64,000 nucleotides of DNA from Hyalella azteca (Eukaryota; Arthropoda; Malacostraca; Amphipoda; Hyalellidae). The DNA lies in assembly GCF_000764305.2 (NCBI RefSeq), contig NW_025932613.1, forward strand, positions 178,943 through 242,942, read 5' to 3'. Positions 35,551-47,169 of the stretch are shown piece by piece (position 1 is the first letter of the stretch; each line of letters begins with the position of its first letter). The notes beneath the pieces are model-generated. The model ran no database searches and had not been told where the DNA came from. It saw nothing but the letters and a program-made list of their open reading frames with translations. The position numbers and the translations under genes were made by a program.

Positions 35551-35827
35551 TTTATTAATTATACCCAACTACGGAGGTCTCAACTCTTGAAGACTTGACT
35601 CTGGTAGATGCTGAGTACATCCACACTGTACACCTTCATTTTTAAAGATGCATCCATTCACATGCTCATATATTTTGACGCTCTCAATGATTTATTTTTC
35701 CATTGACGCCGCCCCAAACGATTTCGGCGGTGCTAACAGCTCGTTGCTTGCGCCATTCACCGCGTGCCTCTTACGTTCATTACATTAACGCAACTTACAA
35801 CTGACAGGTAACGGGCGGGCCATTCCC

Positions 35828-35952
35828 TGTAATGACCTCACTCGTGACCTCGTATGACCTCAGTTGTGATCTCGTATGACCTCACTCGTGACCTCGGATG
35901 ACCTCACTAGTGACCTCGGATGACCTCACTAGTGACGTCTAATGACCTCACT
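35828..35952. repeat. Minisatellite, about 22-bp unit, 6 copies
   Basis: Unit AATGACCTCACTCGTGACCT plus CG, with variants GGATGACCTCACTAGTGACC. Confidence 0.9.
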
Positions 35953-36470
35953 CTAGAAGTGAACTAGAGTATTATGAAGCGACATATAATACTGGAAGAG
36001 AACTATGTAGATCACAGTCAAATATAAACGGGAAGTTACTAAAGCTAATTGCTATTTATTGAATGGTCATCAAATTTGTTGTTAATAATATAATGGGAAC
36101 GAGATATATTTCAAAGAGTTTGGTGGTAACAGGATTATGAAGAACGGGATTTGGGAGAACGGAATCCTCAAATATTAGGAACTGTAGATCCTAGCATCGA
36201 TTTGTGCAGCAGCTAGTATATTCATATTTCCACAACTTCATAAAATATAAAGTGTATTTTTATTTGTAATCACACCGGTCCTTCCCCATATTCTACTCAA
36301 GCTTCATTTGGTTTAATCCCAAAAGCAGATCATCTGTTGGTCTCGAGATATCGCTATTATTTCTGAACAATTTCCTCCACAATATCCGGCCAATTTGGGA
36401 CGATTATTGGGACGCGGCCGTCCCGGCTTAGCGTGCCTAAACCCGCCGCGTGGAAATTGTTGAAATAAGA

Positions 36471-36615
36471 TCGGAACCTGGGACGTGACCTGATCCTGGG
36501 ACGTGATCTGAACCTGGGACGTGACCTGAACCTGGGACGTGATCTGATCCTGGGACGTGACCTGATCCTGGGACGTGATCTGAACCTGGGACGTGATCTG
36601 AACCTGAGACGTGGT
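36471..36615. repeat. Minisatellite, 18-bp unit, 8 copies
   Basis: GGGACGTGACCTGATCCT alternating with GGGACGTGATCTGAACCT. The period is a multiple of three, so the minus strand reads as a TSQVQI/TSQDQV peptide repeat. Confidence 0.93.
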
Positions 36616-37180
36616 CAGCCTCATCAACGCGTCTTGATGTTACACCCTCGGCGTAGATGCTTGCTACGCTTGGCGTTTACGCATAACTTTAAGACGAGTT
36701 GGAGCCATAGTTGTGCCCCTGCTTGTTGGTGAAACATCTATAATGATTCTATTTCGACTTTAGATTTTAACACAGGTAGACAGATTTTTCGTTTTAAACA
36801 GTTGAAAAGTTATGTATAAAAGTTATGTATATTACGTCTTTGCAATTTAACTTTTGTGTTTTACTTTCAATTTTGATAATTCATTACAACTAGTATAACA
36901 AGTATAATAAGTGTATGGTATGATAAGTTATAAAACATGGTGGTATAGAGTATCGTACGTTTTGTAGTACGGTATAGAATATAATATAGCATCGTCTGTA
37001 CGTTATATAGTACAATACATATGTTAGAGTGCAATATAGTATATATTATAGTATTCGGGTCTATATATATAATGTTCTATGTTTGAACTATCGGAATCTT
37101 TGGAATTAACAAATGTTTGGACGATGTAGGAAAGATTTGGTGACATGAAACTTGTGAGCGAATGAGGAACTGTCGGCTAG
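36616..37180. other. Unassigned AT-rich DNA
   Basis: No gene. From about 36,890 to 37,070 the sequence is a loose TATAGTACG/TATAGT-type AT-rich repeat. Confidence 0.5.
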
Positions 37181-37292
37181 AACTTGTTGTTCAACTAGAA
37201 CTTGTTGTTCAACTGGAACTTGTTGTTCAACTGGAACTTGTTGTTCAACTGGAACTTGTTGTTCAACTGGAACTTGTTGTTCAACTGGAACT
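37181..37292. repeat. Minisatellite, 18-bp unit, 6 copies
   Basis: AACTTGTTGTTCAACTGG in near-perfect tandem. The minus strand reads VEQQVP repeats because of the in-frame period. Confidence 0.94.
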
Positions 37293-37965
37293 AAGGAACA
37301 AACGAGTCGTCGAAACTGCCCGTAATTGAGGCTGAGATTGGCATTTTTCCGTCCCGTCAGCACGGCCCCCAAACCATTATTACGAGACGCGCTCCGGAAA
37401 AACTTGAAATCCGGGACACCTACAATGCAAAATCTGGGCCACAACTGCGGCGGTTTATAATCGGCCATAAGTGCGGCCGTCGATAACTGCAGAACGGTTC
37501 AAACTTTTCCAAAATTACGCGGACGCTGGGATAAATGAGACGTACGCACCGAACAAACTTGGCTGAATCCTTTCGCGTTTTGGTTTTACTGAAACCTGCT
37601 CGAAATGAGGACTTATCTTTGGCCGCGTGTAAATCGTGATAATAAATATCTTATTGCCGTCGCACGACGCCTCAGGTGCTAGCCTTGTCAGGCTCTCCTC
37701 TTGAACTTCATTTAACTCTCCATACAAATGATGATGAAACTATGTTGATAACAAGTTCATTTCGTTAAAGCAAGCCTCCATCAACGTTATTTCAATGCCT
37801 GGTGAGTGGTGGGACGGGACTCAAAGTACGGACCAATAATCCCAGGCGTGACATGCGCAGGTTGGCAGCTGGCAGTTATTCTGAGAGCAGCGATCCTGAC
37901 CTGCACTCTGGCGGGAGTTGATCTATGGAGTGAGTGAAGTGAGAGAACATCCTTCTGGATCTCGG
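37293..37965. other. Unassigned spacer
   Basis: No gene or element recognised between the 18-bp and 22-bp arrays. Confidence 0.45.
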
Positions 37966-38276
37966 GGAACAGCCCTCCACATGTGAGGGAACAGCCCTCC
38001 ACATGTGAGGCAACAGCCCTCCACATGTGAGGGAACAGCCCTCCACATGTGAGGGAACAGCCCTCCACATGTGAGGGAACAGCCCTCCACATGTGAGGGT
38101 CTGAGGGAACAGCCCTCCAGATGTGAGGGAACAGCCCTCCAGATGTGAGGCAACAGCCATTCAGATGTGAGGGAACACTTCTCTACACGTGAGGCAACAG
38201 CCCTCCACATGTGAGGGAACAGCCCTCCACATGTGAGGGAACAGTCTCTTCCAGTTGTGAGGGAACAGTCCTCCAG
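37966..38276. repeat. Minisatellite, 22-bp unit, about 13 copies
   Basis: GTGAGGGAACAGCCCTCCACAT plus variants with GGCAACAG and CCTCCAGAT. Each unit contains GAGGG and CCCTC, so single units can form small hairpins. Confidence 0.94.
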
Positions 38277-40336
38277 TTATTGGATGTGCCGTTGGTTTGG
38301 GGAGCTTATCGCTGGCGTTTTGTTCAAATGACGGGCCCATTTGATAAAAATATCCGTGGATCGCGAGCAGGGTGTTGCTTTTATGCGCACTGCGCTATTG
38401 AATAAAGATTATTTTTTATTGATATCATCGATTTATGGAATGATAAAGCATAGCCGCTGCTGTCCTTAGTTACTTAATTTCGAGATTCGTCCGTAAACCG
38501 CTGTTTGGGAAATCATTAAACCTGACAGCCGCAGTACCGGCTCCAGGATTTCAAGCATCATGCAAAACTTCGTATTTTGGTGGAATTTATCTTGAAGATT
38601 CAATTCAGTAGTTTTGTTACTTCTATTTCAGTAATGAAATTTTAACTCTAAATTTTAACATTAGCTATCTTCGCAACGTAATAAATGATAATCAACCTAA
38701 TAATAATAATCAACCAACCTAATAATAATAATAATCAATATCCTAATAATTATAATCTCAGATAATTTGCAAGTGATTTTCAAGATATACGCAGATGTTT
38801 CGCCAGCACCCAGTGTTCCGCACTTTGTCTGACTCAAGTAAGAAATATAGTTTTCTGTATTGATACATATCGCCGCACAAGACTCCATTAAGTTATAAAT
38901 ATAATTCACAATATCTTCACCAGCTTTTCAACCGCCGGTGCGAAATGTGCGCATGATGGTTAGGCGTAGTTTGATCTAACGACCCTCATTCATTAATTAT
39001 AATGAAAATCATTCAATTATCCCTAGTGACCGATTAGTCTACTGATACGATTGCGGTGGTCAATGTTATTCATACGTAAAATCTTGCTAATGAGTAACGT
39101 GCAGTGAGCTGACAAAGAGGTACACATTTATGTACAAATTAACAGTCGCTAATGATATTCGTACCCGACGGCCTTGTACCAAGAGTTGACCGAGACAAGG
39201 AGTTGTTAAACATTAGACTATGTTTTAATGAACGCCGATTTTATAATTCGTAGAATTTTTACAGCTAGCTAGCTTTCGACCACGTAACTTACTGTATTAA
39301 TAATCTTGACCACTCGGCTACCCCGTTGATGACAGTGAAGAGTATAGTGATAAATTAGCCGTCCATATGCTATTTGTACGTAGAGGCCTTGTAACGAGAG
39401 TTGCCTTCAGTAGTTCCTTCACCCACTTGATAGGTACCTTCACCCACTTTATTACTCACACCCATTCAATCACACCCGCTTATAGTTGTTCCATCATCCA
39501 TTTAATCACACCCATCTATAACGGCTTAATTCATCTATAACCGATCTTTTCAGGGTATATTAATGAATGTTGTCGATAACATTAATTTTACTGCGACTCT
39601 ATCCTTGGTATTCTTTTTCTTGCTATTTACATATTTCACATCTGCAACGGGATCTAAAAATGCATAATTTTAATATACTTACATACCACTATTCAAAATT
39701 AACTTGACTAGGGTGTCTATAATATGATATATGCAGTAATAATGCAATGATTAAACAATAAAGTTCAGTGTAACTTTTAATGGAACTAATTCTATAAATG
39801 AAGTTAGGCGGCGTGTTGTGCAACGCGCGATGCAAATCATTGTTTGGGGTTCACTCGTTTTTGTTCATAATTGGTAATTTACATGCAAATTGCGGCCGAG
39901 ACTGCCAGAGATTTGCTGTGCTGCAATAATTGTGCAAGCGTGGCTTGAAATTAAATCATTGCTGTGGGAAATGAGGAGATGTCATCCGCTCTTCATTTAA
40001 CTTTTTAGTGACTTATTAATTCTACAGTTGGGACAAGAGGAGTGGAATTGATTATTGTTTTCGAATAAATTTTTATTGTCTGGCTAATCATTCAATTCAT
40101 GTGGTAACAACGTTGCAGGATAGATGAAAAATTGATTTGCCTCGAGTGGAGTGGAGCTTGCAGCGGGACAATGGAGAGTTCAACTTGAGTGACGTGTCCT
40201 TGGGGAAAAAATTGCTTAACAAATGTTCCATTTTTCAATTGAGTTTGAAAAATGTTCAGCACGAAACGTTTCGTTTGATGTACGTTAAGTGTGTCAAACA
40301 TTACCGTTTTATTAGTGTTAGCGGGCAGCAACAACG
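38277..40336. other. Unassigned AT-rich DNA
   Basis: No gene. There is an AATAATAATC-type microsatellite at about 38,690-38,755 and a TTCACCCACTT/ATCACACCCA-type degenerate repeat at 39,415-39,515. Confidence 0.5.
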
Positions 40337-40526
40337 CCGCTCCTGCAACACACTAAACTCGCCTCTCCTGCAACACACTAAACTCGCCTCTCCTGCAACA
40401 CACTAAACTCGCCTCTCCTGCAACACACTAAACTCGCCGCTCCTGCAACACACTAAACTCGCCTCTCCTGCAACACACTAAACTCGCCGCTCCTGCAACA
40501 CACTAAACTCGCCGCTCCTGCAACAC
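40337..40526. repeat. Minisatellite, 25-bp unit, about 7.5 copies, ending at gap
   Basis: AACACACTAAACTCGCCTCT plus CCTGC, with CCGCT variants. It runs straight into the N gap. Confidence 0.94.
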
Positions 40527-40707
40527 NNNNNNNNNNNNNNNNNNNNNNNNNNNNNNNNNNNNNNNNNNNNNNNNNNNNNNNNNNNNNNNNNNNNNNNNNN
40601 NNNNNNNNNNNNNNNNNNNNNNNNNNNNNNNNNNNNNNNNNNNNNNNNNNNNNNNNNNNNNNNNNNNNNNNNNNNNNNNNNNNNNNNNNNNNNNNNNNNN
40701 NNNNNNN
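40527..40707. other. Assembly gap, 181 Ns
   Basis: Run of unknown bases between two different minisatellites. The length may be an estimate. Confidence 1.
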
Positions 40708-40885
40708 CGTTTCTGCTGATGATAACGTTTCTGCTGATGATAACGTTACCGCTGATGATAACGTTTCTGCTGATGATAACGTTTCTGCTGATGATAACGT
40801 TACCGCTGATGATAACGTTACTGCTGATGATAACGTTTCTGCTGATGATAACGTTACCGCTGATGATAACGTTTCTGCTGATGTT
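40708..40885. repeat. Minisatellite, 18-bp unit, about 10 copies
   Basis: CGTTTCTGCTGATGATAA and CGTTACCGCTGATGATAA variants, beginning directly at the gap. Confidence 0.94.
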
Positions 40886-41065
40886 AGGCATCGTTACCGC
40901 CTGCAGGGGCAAGTGAAGGCAAGTAATGCTAATCTTCGATGTTCGAAAAACTTTCGCTTCATCAGGAAATCTTAATATGAACATGCATGTCAATCTCGCA
41001 AAAGAAGTTAGTAGTCGCAATCATCAGTCGCAATCAATTCAATCGAGAGGTATCATCGGTCGTTA

Positions 41066-41300
41066 TCTAGTCTGCGTTCCGGCTCCGCAAAGAGCCCCCG
41101 AGTCTGTGTTTCGGCTCCGCAAATAGCCCGAGTCTGTGTTCCGGCTCCGCAAAAAGCGCCCGAGTCTGCGTTCCGGCTCCGAAAAGAGCGCCCGAGTCTG
41201 CGTTCCGGCTCCGCAAAGAGCGCCCGAGTCTGCGTTCCGGATCCGCAAAGAGCGCCCGAGTCTGCGTTCCGGATCCGCAAAGAGCGCCCGAGTCTGGGCA
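41066..41300. repeat. Minisatellite, 32-bp unit, about 7 variable copies
   Basis: Unit CGCAAAGAGCGCCCGAGTCT plus GCGTTCCGGCTC, with substitutions and 1-3-base indels. It is the genuine-looking relative of the perfect array at 43,296. Confidence 0.93.
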
Positions 41301-41796
41301 CTCGAATCGATTACGCGAAATTTAAATCCAGATAAAAATTGGGCCGAGGTCATTAAGATAGAGGCCTCCAATTACCCCGCAATCTCCATGCAATCACCTG
41401 TCCATCGGCCCTTAATCACTCCGTAGTCATCCCGGGATCACCCCCAACCTCGTATTCTTGACATCACCTCGTAGCCGTCCCTTCATCACTCTGCTATCAC
41501 CTCGTAATTACTCAACGAAATCACCCTGCAGTCACCTAACGGTTACCTAGCAATCACCGAACAGTCACGACAAAAAAAAGACTCAAGCCTTGCATAATTC
41601 TTGCACAACCTCGCATGCACATCCGTGGCATCCTGCAAGCTTTAAGCTCATCGTGCTTACAGCTGGTGGCCGCTACTCCAGCTGGCCGCTATGCCTGCTT
41701 GTCACGACGCTAATATCCTGATACGTGATCCTAATGCACTGCAGGATACGCGCCTTTTGGGTCGCCCTGTCAGTGTCTGCACGCCATGTTTGTCCA

Positions 41797-41934
41797 GTCT
41801 GCCAATCATAATATTATTGTCTGTTCAGTCTGCCAATTGTTATATTATTGTCTGTTCAGTCTGCCAATTGTTATATTATTGTACGTTCAGTCTGCCAATC
41901 ATAATATTATTATCTGTTCAGTCTGCCAAACAAT
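41797..41934. repeat. Minisatellite, 32-bp unit, about 4 copies
   Basis: GTCTGTTCAGTCTGCCAATT plus GTTATATTATTG, with CATAATATTATT variants. Confidence 0.92.
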
Positions 41935-42264
41935 CATGAATAAATAACTTGAGGAAGCGATACCTCCATAGTCGCACTTTTTACGATATTATTAACAAAC
42001 TCAACATTCCATGCTACTACTCAATTGACTAATATCCATACCATCACATTAACTTACAGAAGCATGACTTAATTCTATTGTGATTAATCAAATTTTACCT
42101 CAACCACTTATGCCACAAGTGATCCTCTAATTAATTAATGCTGGATATTTAAATGTAATCACTTGAATTCATAGAATCATTCTTACCCTTCATAACATGA
42201 GTTTAGAGTACAAATTGTGGCTTTGTTGATCTTTTGTAACATGCATACGTTTGAGGGAAAATTC
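41935..42264. other. Unassigned AT-rich spacer
   Basis: No gene or element recognised. Confidence 0.5.
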
Positions 42265-42785
42265 TTCCGGCACGAACAGTACGTTGTGGCTACATTGCGG
42301 CTAAATTCTAGCTTCATTGTCTAATAATATTTCTTGCTACACTGTGGCTAAATTCTAGCTTCATTGTGGCTAAATTCTAGCTTCATTGTGCTAAACTCAA
42401 GCTTCATTGTGCTAAATTATAGCTTCATTGTGGCTAAATTCTAGCTTCATTGTGGCTGAATTCTAGCTTCATTGTGGCTGAATTCTAGCTTCATTGTGGC
42501 TAAATTCTAGCTTCATTGTGGCTAAATTCTAGCTTCATTGTAGTTAAATTCTAGCTTCATTGTGGCTAAATTCTAGCTTCATTGTGGCTAAATTCTAGCT
42601 TCATTGTGCTAAACTCAAGCTTCATTGTGCTAAATTCTAGCTTCATTGTGGCTAAATTCTAGCATCATTGTAGTTAAATTCTAGCTTCATTGTGGCAAAA
42701 TTCTAGCTTCATTGTGGCTAAATTCTTGCTACATTGTGGCTACAAGTGGATACATTGTGACCACATTGTGGCTACTTTGTGGCTA
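42265..42785. repeat. Minisatellite, 22-bp unit, about 22 copies
   Basis: CATTGTGGCTAAATTCTAGC plus TT. Variants include GTGCTAAACTCAAGC and GTAGTTAAATTC, and some recur in pairs, which suggests block duplication of several units. Confidence 0.95.
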
Positions 42786-42889
42786 CCGGCTTTAATTTTG
42801 GCGAGGCAGGAGGGCTGCACGCGTGTTGGCTGAGCAAGCAAGGGCTGTGAGTACAACACAGCCTCCGAGTGAGATGTGAGGGCATGAAT

Positions 42890-42985
42890 ATGATGTTATG
42901 TCCTCAAAAATATAACTAAACATAATGTTATGTCCTAACAAACATAACTATACATAATGTTATGTCCTCACAGGCACGACTTAAG
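42890..42985. repeat. Tandem repeat, about 33-bp unit, 3 copies
   Basis: Units with ATAATGTTATGTCCTCACAA and ACATAACTA. Confidence 0.85.
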
Positions 42986-43147
42986 CAATAATGTTCTCAC
43001 TAATATAACATGAAACCCCTCAAATGTGAGGTATTGGCCATATAAATTCTTGACTCGGGACTTGCTGATTCACTTTACCGCGATGCGCTCATCGCACGCT
43101 ACGTCAACTCCTCGAGCAGTTTTTGCGGCCTCATTGAGCCTCGCTTC

Positions 43148-43276
43148 TTATTCCATGTGGAAACTCCTGATCGCCGAGGGTAACTCTGTCTCCTGGTGGC
43201 CGAGGGTAACTGTCTCCTGATGGCCGAGGGTAACTCTGTCTCCTGATCGCCGAGGGTAACTCTGTCTCCTGATCGC
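43148..43276. repeat. Tandem repeat, about 28-bp unit, 4 copies, ending at adapter
   Basis: GATCGCCGAGGGTAACTCTG plus TCTCCT, truncated by the mosaic end. Confidence 0.9.
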
Positions 43277-43295
43277 AGATGTGTATAAGAGACAG
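43277..43295. other. Single Tn5 mosaic end (artefact)
   Basis: AGATGTGTATAAGAGACAG, the outward half of the mosaic end, joining two unrelated minisatellites. Confidence 0.96.
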
Positions 43296-44264
43296 CCGCA
43301 AAGAGCGCCCGAGTCTGCGTTCCGGCTCCGCAAAGAGCGCCCGAGTCTGCGTTCCGGCTCCGCAAAGAGCGCCCGAGTCTGCGTTCCGGCTCCGCAAAGA
43401 GCGCCCGAGTCTGCGTTCCGGCTCCGCAAAGAGCGCCCGAGTCTGCGTTCCGGCTCCGCAAAGAGCGCCCGAGTCTGCGTTCCGGCTCCGCAAAGAGCGC
43501 CCGAGTCTGCGTTCCGGCTCCGCAAAGAGCGCCCGAGTCTGCGTTCCGGCTCCGCAAAGAGCGCCCGAGTCTGCGTTCCGGCTCCGCAAAGAGCGCCCGA
43601 GTCTGCGTTCCGGCTCCGCAAAGAGCGCCCGAGTCTGCGTTCCGGCTCCGCAAAGAGCGCCCGAGTCTGCGTTCCGGCTCCGCAAAGAGCGCCCGAGTCT
43701 GCGTTCCGGCTCCGCAAAGAGCGCCCGAGTCTGCGTTCCGGCTCCGCAAAGAGCGCCCGAGTCTGCGTTCCGGCTCCGCAAAGAGCGCCCGAGTCTGCGT
43801 TCCGGCTCCGCAAAGAGCGCCCGAGTCTGCGTTCCGGCTCCGCAAAGAGCGCCCGAGTCTGCGTTCCGGCTCCGCAAAGAGCGCCCGAGTCTGCGTTCCG
43901 GCTCCGCAAAGAGCGCCCGAGTCTGCGTTCCGGCTCCGCAAAGAGCGCCCGAGTCTGCGTTCCGGCTCCGCAAAGAGCGCCCGAGTCTGCGTTCCGGCTC
44001 CGCAAAGAGCGCCCGAGTCTGCGTTCCGGCTCCGCAAAGAGCGCCCGAGTCTGCGTTCCGGCTCCGCAAAGAGCGCCCGAGTCTGCGTTCCGGCTCCGCA
44101 AAGAGCGCCCGAGTCTGCGTTCCGGCTCCGCAAAGAGCGCCCGAGTCTGCGTTCCGGCTCCGCAAAGAGCGCCCGAGTCTGCGTTCCGGCTCCGCAAAGA
44201 GCGCCCGAGTCTGCGTTCCGGCTCCGCAAAGAGCGCCCGAGTCTGCGTTCCGGCTCCGCAAAGA
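43296..44264. repeat. Perfect 32-bp array between adapter and N, about 30 copies
   Basis: About 30 copies of CCGCAAAGAGCGCCCGAGTC plus TGCGTTCCGGCT without a visible difference, from a mosaic end to an N at 44,265. The same unit exists in variable form at 41,066-41,300. The lack of variation across 969 bases and the artificial borders suggest graph-based gap filling. Four long overlapping frames here (330-376 residues) are not proteins. Confidence 0.93.
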
Positions 44265-44265
44265 N

Positions 44266-44403
44266 CTTTATAGGGCGCCCTAGACGCGCTTTATAGGGCG
44301 CCCTAGACGCACTTTATAGGGCGCCCTAGACGCGCTTTATAGAGCGCCCTAGACGCACTTTATAGGGCGCCCTAGACGCGCTTTATAGGGCGCCCTAGAC
44401 GCA
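44266..44403. repeat. Minisatellite, 23-bp unit, 6 copies, starting at N
   Basis: CTTTATAGGGCGCCCTAGAC plus GCG or GCA. Each unit contains the palindrome AGGGCGCCCT. Confidence 0.95.
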
Positions 44404-46656
44404 TTTAATATACCTATCTCACTTGACGCACTTCATTTACCTATATTATGTCACATATATATTAATATATACCAAATTACAGACCTCACTCGGAAAGGCC
44501 GCCAACACATCACTCTCATTATCTTTATCACAAAGATCACTATTATTAATCTATATCTGATTACATTAATGCACTTACTACACCCAAACACAATATAAAT
44601 CAAACCCATTGATAATTAACGCCAAGGTTGGGCGTTATATCCAATATATATCCATATCCATATTTAACCTCATGAGCCTGATACTGAATCTTGGCTAAGA
44701 GAAAAGGTTCCCCACCTTCCTCATTCATGTCAATCAATCAATCAATGCACTGACGTGCGTGACATTATTGCACTAAACTGTTACCTTAATACAGTGTAAA
44801 TATTAGATAGGAATTTAGATTTTAATATTGAATAAAATATATGAATATGTTTATTTTTAATTATTATGATTTAATACAGCGGTCATTAGGCTCACGCTCG
44901 ACAAACAAGGTATTCGGAGAAGAATACTTATTCGGTATTCTTCTATTCCTTTCAAGTATTCCAAGAACACCTTACAGGTCAGATACTTCAAAAGTTTATG
45001 AAAATCCTTCTTATACTCATGTTCAAGACGAGTACAGTCACTGTTTTCTTGATAATCATGAATTAAAATGAAAGAAAGACACCTGTCGATAAATTGTGTT
45101 GCTCTGTCTTCCTTATTCTTTATCTTTAGTAATATTCTTAAAGCTCATCAACAAACCTACAGCCAAAACATAGGTCTAGGACCAATAAAATTCTAGCCTT
45201 TGTACAAGTACCTGCTGGCAAAAGATTCTTCTTGCTTCTCAAAGACCAGTAAATTCGCAAAGGTTTCAAAATCTTCCTGTCGAAGTAGTGTCTCCACCAT
45301 CTGGTGATCAAATCTAATGCTTGATATTTGTTGGTTGCTGAAGCAAACTTGAAATGTGTCTTGAGAACATATACTATGATTATTAAGATCAGATGTCATT
45401 TAATTCTACTCCGTGACTTACTATATATGTAAGGGTATCTGCACTGATAAAAAATAAGTTTGTTTTCGCTATTATAAGTTTGAAAGTTACGACAGCCTTT
45501 GTACTATTAATAGGGGTCATTATATAGGAAAAATTTTTGGTAGCCACTGCTTTAATATAGAAAATAATTTACGTGTTCACTGTCCCTCAACTTTATCCGA
45601 CGTTCACTGCAAAACTGAATAATATTTACGCAAGTTTTTACTCATCGCCGATATATTCATGAGATTACAACCACCGACCGTTCATCATCGATCATCTCGG
45701 GGGCGGGGGGAGGGGGTTACCTACACTTCAAGGTCGGTAACGATTACCGCGCTGTCTTGGTTACCCTCGCACACACACAGAGAAATTGAGGGGAGACTTC
45801 GTCCAAATACCGATGCACTTCGAGCCCTTGAGTTCGTTAGATTGACCCAGTTTTTCCAGCAAGAAGACCTATCAGTTCTACATGCTGGGAGTGTGACACA
45901 ATATGATCTGCAGTGCAGGATTACAAGTTGAAAATTTTAATTGTTTTCAGCGCAAATGCGCAAGACTACTTGAAATTATATTAAAAAAGGCTCAATAATA
46001 ATTTGGTCTCTTCTGGTGCTAAGAGATTCAGAAATCTATTCATTTTTTTTTACTTCTTGAATTAGGAGATCAATCCGATGTTATATATTCCGGCAATTCG
46101 ATGTTATATATTCGGGGATCTCACATTCGGAGATCTCTGATATATTTAGCTTCCATAGATCTATTTATTGCGATATGTTACAGAGATCTTGAATTTATAG
46201 ATCTATTCTTGACAATACATCCTACTACCTATATGATATTCAGATCTCTGCACCAGATACCTGGGTTCCAGAGATATATTTCATGCGATCTTTTACAGAG
46301 ATCTTGGATCCAGAGATTTTCGAGAAGATCGCCGTGGGTCTTTGCCGGTTTTTCCGAGGCAGTTTTTTTCAGTTCAAACAGCAGCGCCTGGCGCTGGGGG
46401 CTTTTTCCACCCTTGCAGGAGCTGAGGATATATTGCAGTCCCCGTTGAAAATTCCCTGGTTATGACCCTATGGATATTTGCGAGGATTATCCGATAAATA
46501 TTCTAGACTGCTACTCTTACTTTCCGCGTACAACCTTTAATGAATAGTGTACTAATTTTTCTGTGTGTATTATGTTAATCTTGATTCTAGATTTAAAAAG
46601 CCGGTGTTTATTAGGCCGTTCGTTTGGTTTCAGTGAAGAGATGAATCGATGTACGT
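44404..46656. other. Unassigned AT-rich DNA
   Basis: Mostly without features. It holds a possible decayed coding block on the minus strand (44,857-45,399, listed separately), a G-rich tract at 45,699-45,716, and an irregular AGATCTCTGATATATTT-type repeat at about 46,080-46,330. Confidence 0.45.
44857..45399 (-). pseudogene. Unidentified coding-like block, possibly a decayed gene or element
   Basis: Two minus-strand frames separated by stops look more protein-like than their surroundings. The first (45,399 to 45,193) contains SSIRFDHQMVETLLRQEDF and FEKQEESFASRYLYKG. The second (about 45,130 to 44,857) contains KNKEDRATQFIDRCLSF and LEHEYKKDFHKLLKYL. They share mixed charged/hydrophobic composition and the same orientation. 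No splice pair was found joining them and I cannot name a family. They could equally be chance frames. Confidence 0.25.
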
Positions 46657-46832
46657 TACACGTGGGTGTCAGTCCTTCCCTCACTTCCCGTATTTTCTAC
46701 CCTCACTTCCCGTATTTTCTGCCTTCACTTCCCATATTTCCTGCCCTCATTTCCTGTATTTCCTGCCCTCACTTCCTGTATTTCCTGCCCTCACTTCCCG
46801 TATTTTCTGCCCTCTCCCTCATTTATCCTGCC
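46657..46832. repeat. Minisatellite, 23-bp unit, about 7 copies
   Basis: CCTGCCCTCACTTCCCGTAT plus TTT, pyrimidine-rich. It ends four bases before the foldback element. Confidence 0.92.
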
Positions 46833-46835
46833 CTC

Positions 46836-47169
46836 AATCTAGAATCACAAATTATAAGTCACAAATTAATACAATGAAAGCACAGAACGAAATTAAAAAC
46901 CTAAATTTGCAAATAATAGACGGAGCACAAAAAAAAAACTATTCACAAGTTGAATAGATAGTTTCAACTAACAGTTGAATTCAAACTGGGCCTAAGTTAA
47001 ATATGTACAAAGATTAGGCCCAGTTTGAATTCAACTGTTAGTTCCTATCCCCTTGAAGTTGTGAAAAAATAGTTTTTTTTGTGCTCCGTCTATTGTAAAT
47101 TTAGGTTTTTTATTTCGTTCTGTGCTTTCATTGTATTAATTTGTGACTTGTAATTTGTGATTCTAGATT
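46836..47169. mobile_element. Foldback inverted repeat, 334 bp
   Basis: Two arms of about 155 bp are near-complementary. The left arm starts AATCTAGAATCACAAATTAT and the right arm ends GTGATTCTAGATT. The innermost stem GGGCCT...AGGCCC (46,988-46,993 and 47,016-47,021) flanks a 22-base loop. Mismatches and small indels interrupt the stem, for example the poly-A/poly-T stretch near 46,928. It has no coding capacity. It resembles a foldback-type MITE; the class is unknown. Confidence 0.88.

Noticed and set aside
42265..42785. Regular direct repeats that might look like a CRISPR array
   Set aside because: Units are contiguous with no unique spacers, in a eukaryotic setting with no cas genes. The same holds for all other arrays here.
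43099..44283. Several overlapping 330-376-residue open frames on both strands
   Set aside because: They are translations of a perfect 32-bp array bounded by adapter and N. Since 32 is not a multiple of three, the peptide cycles through three frames with a 32-residue period. No domain, splice or start context.
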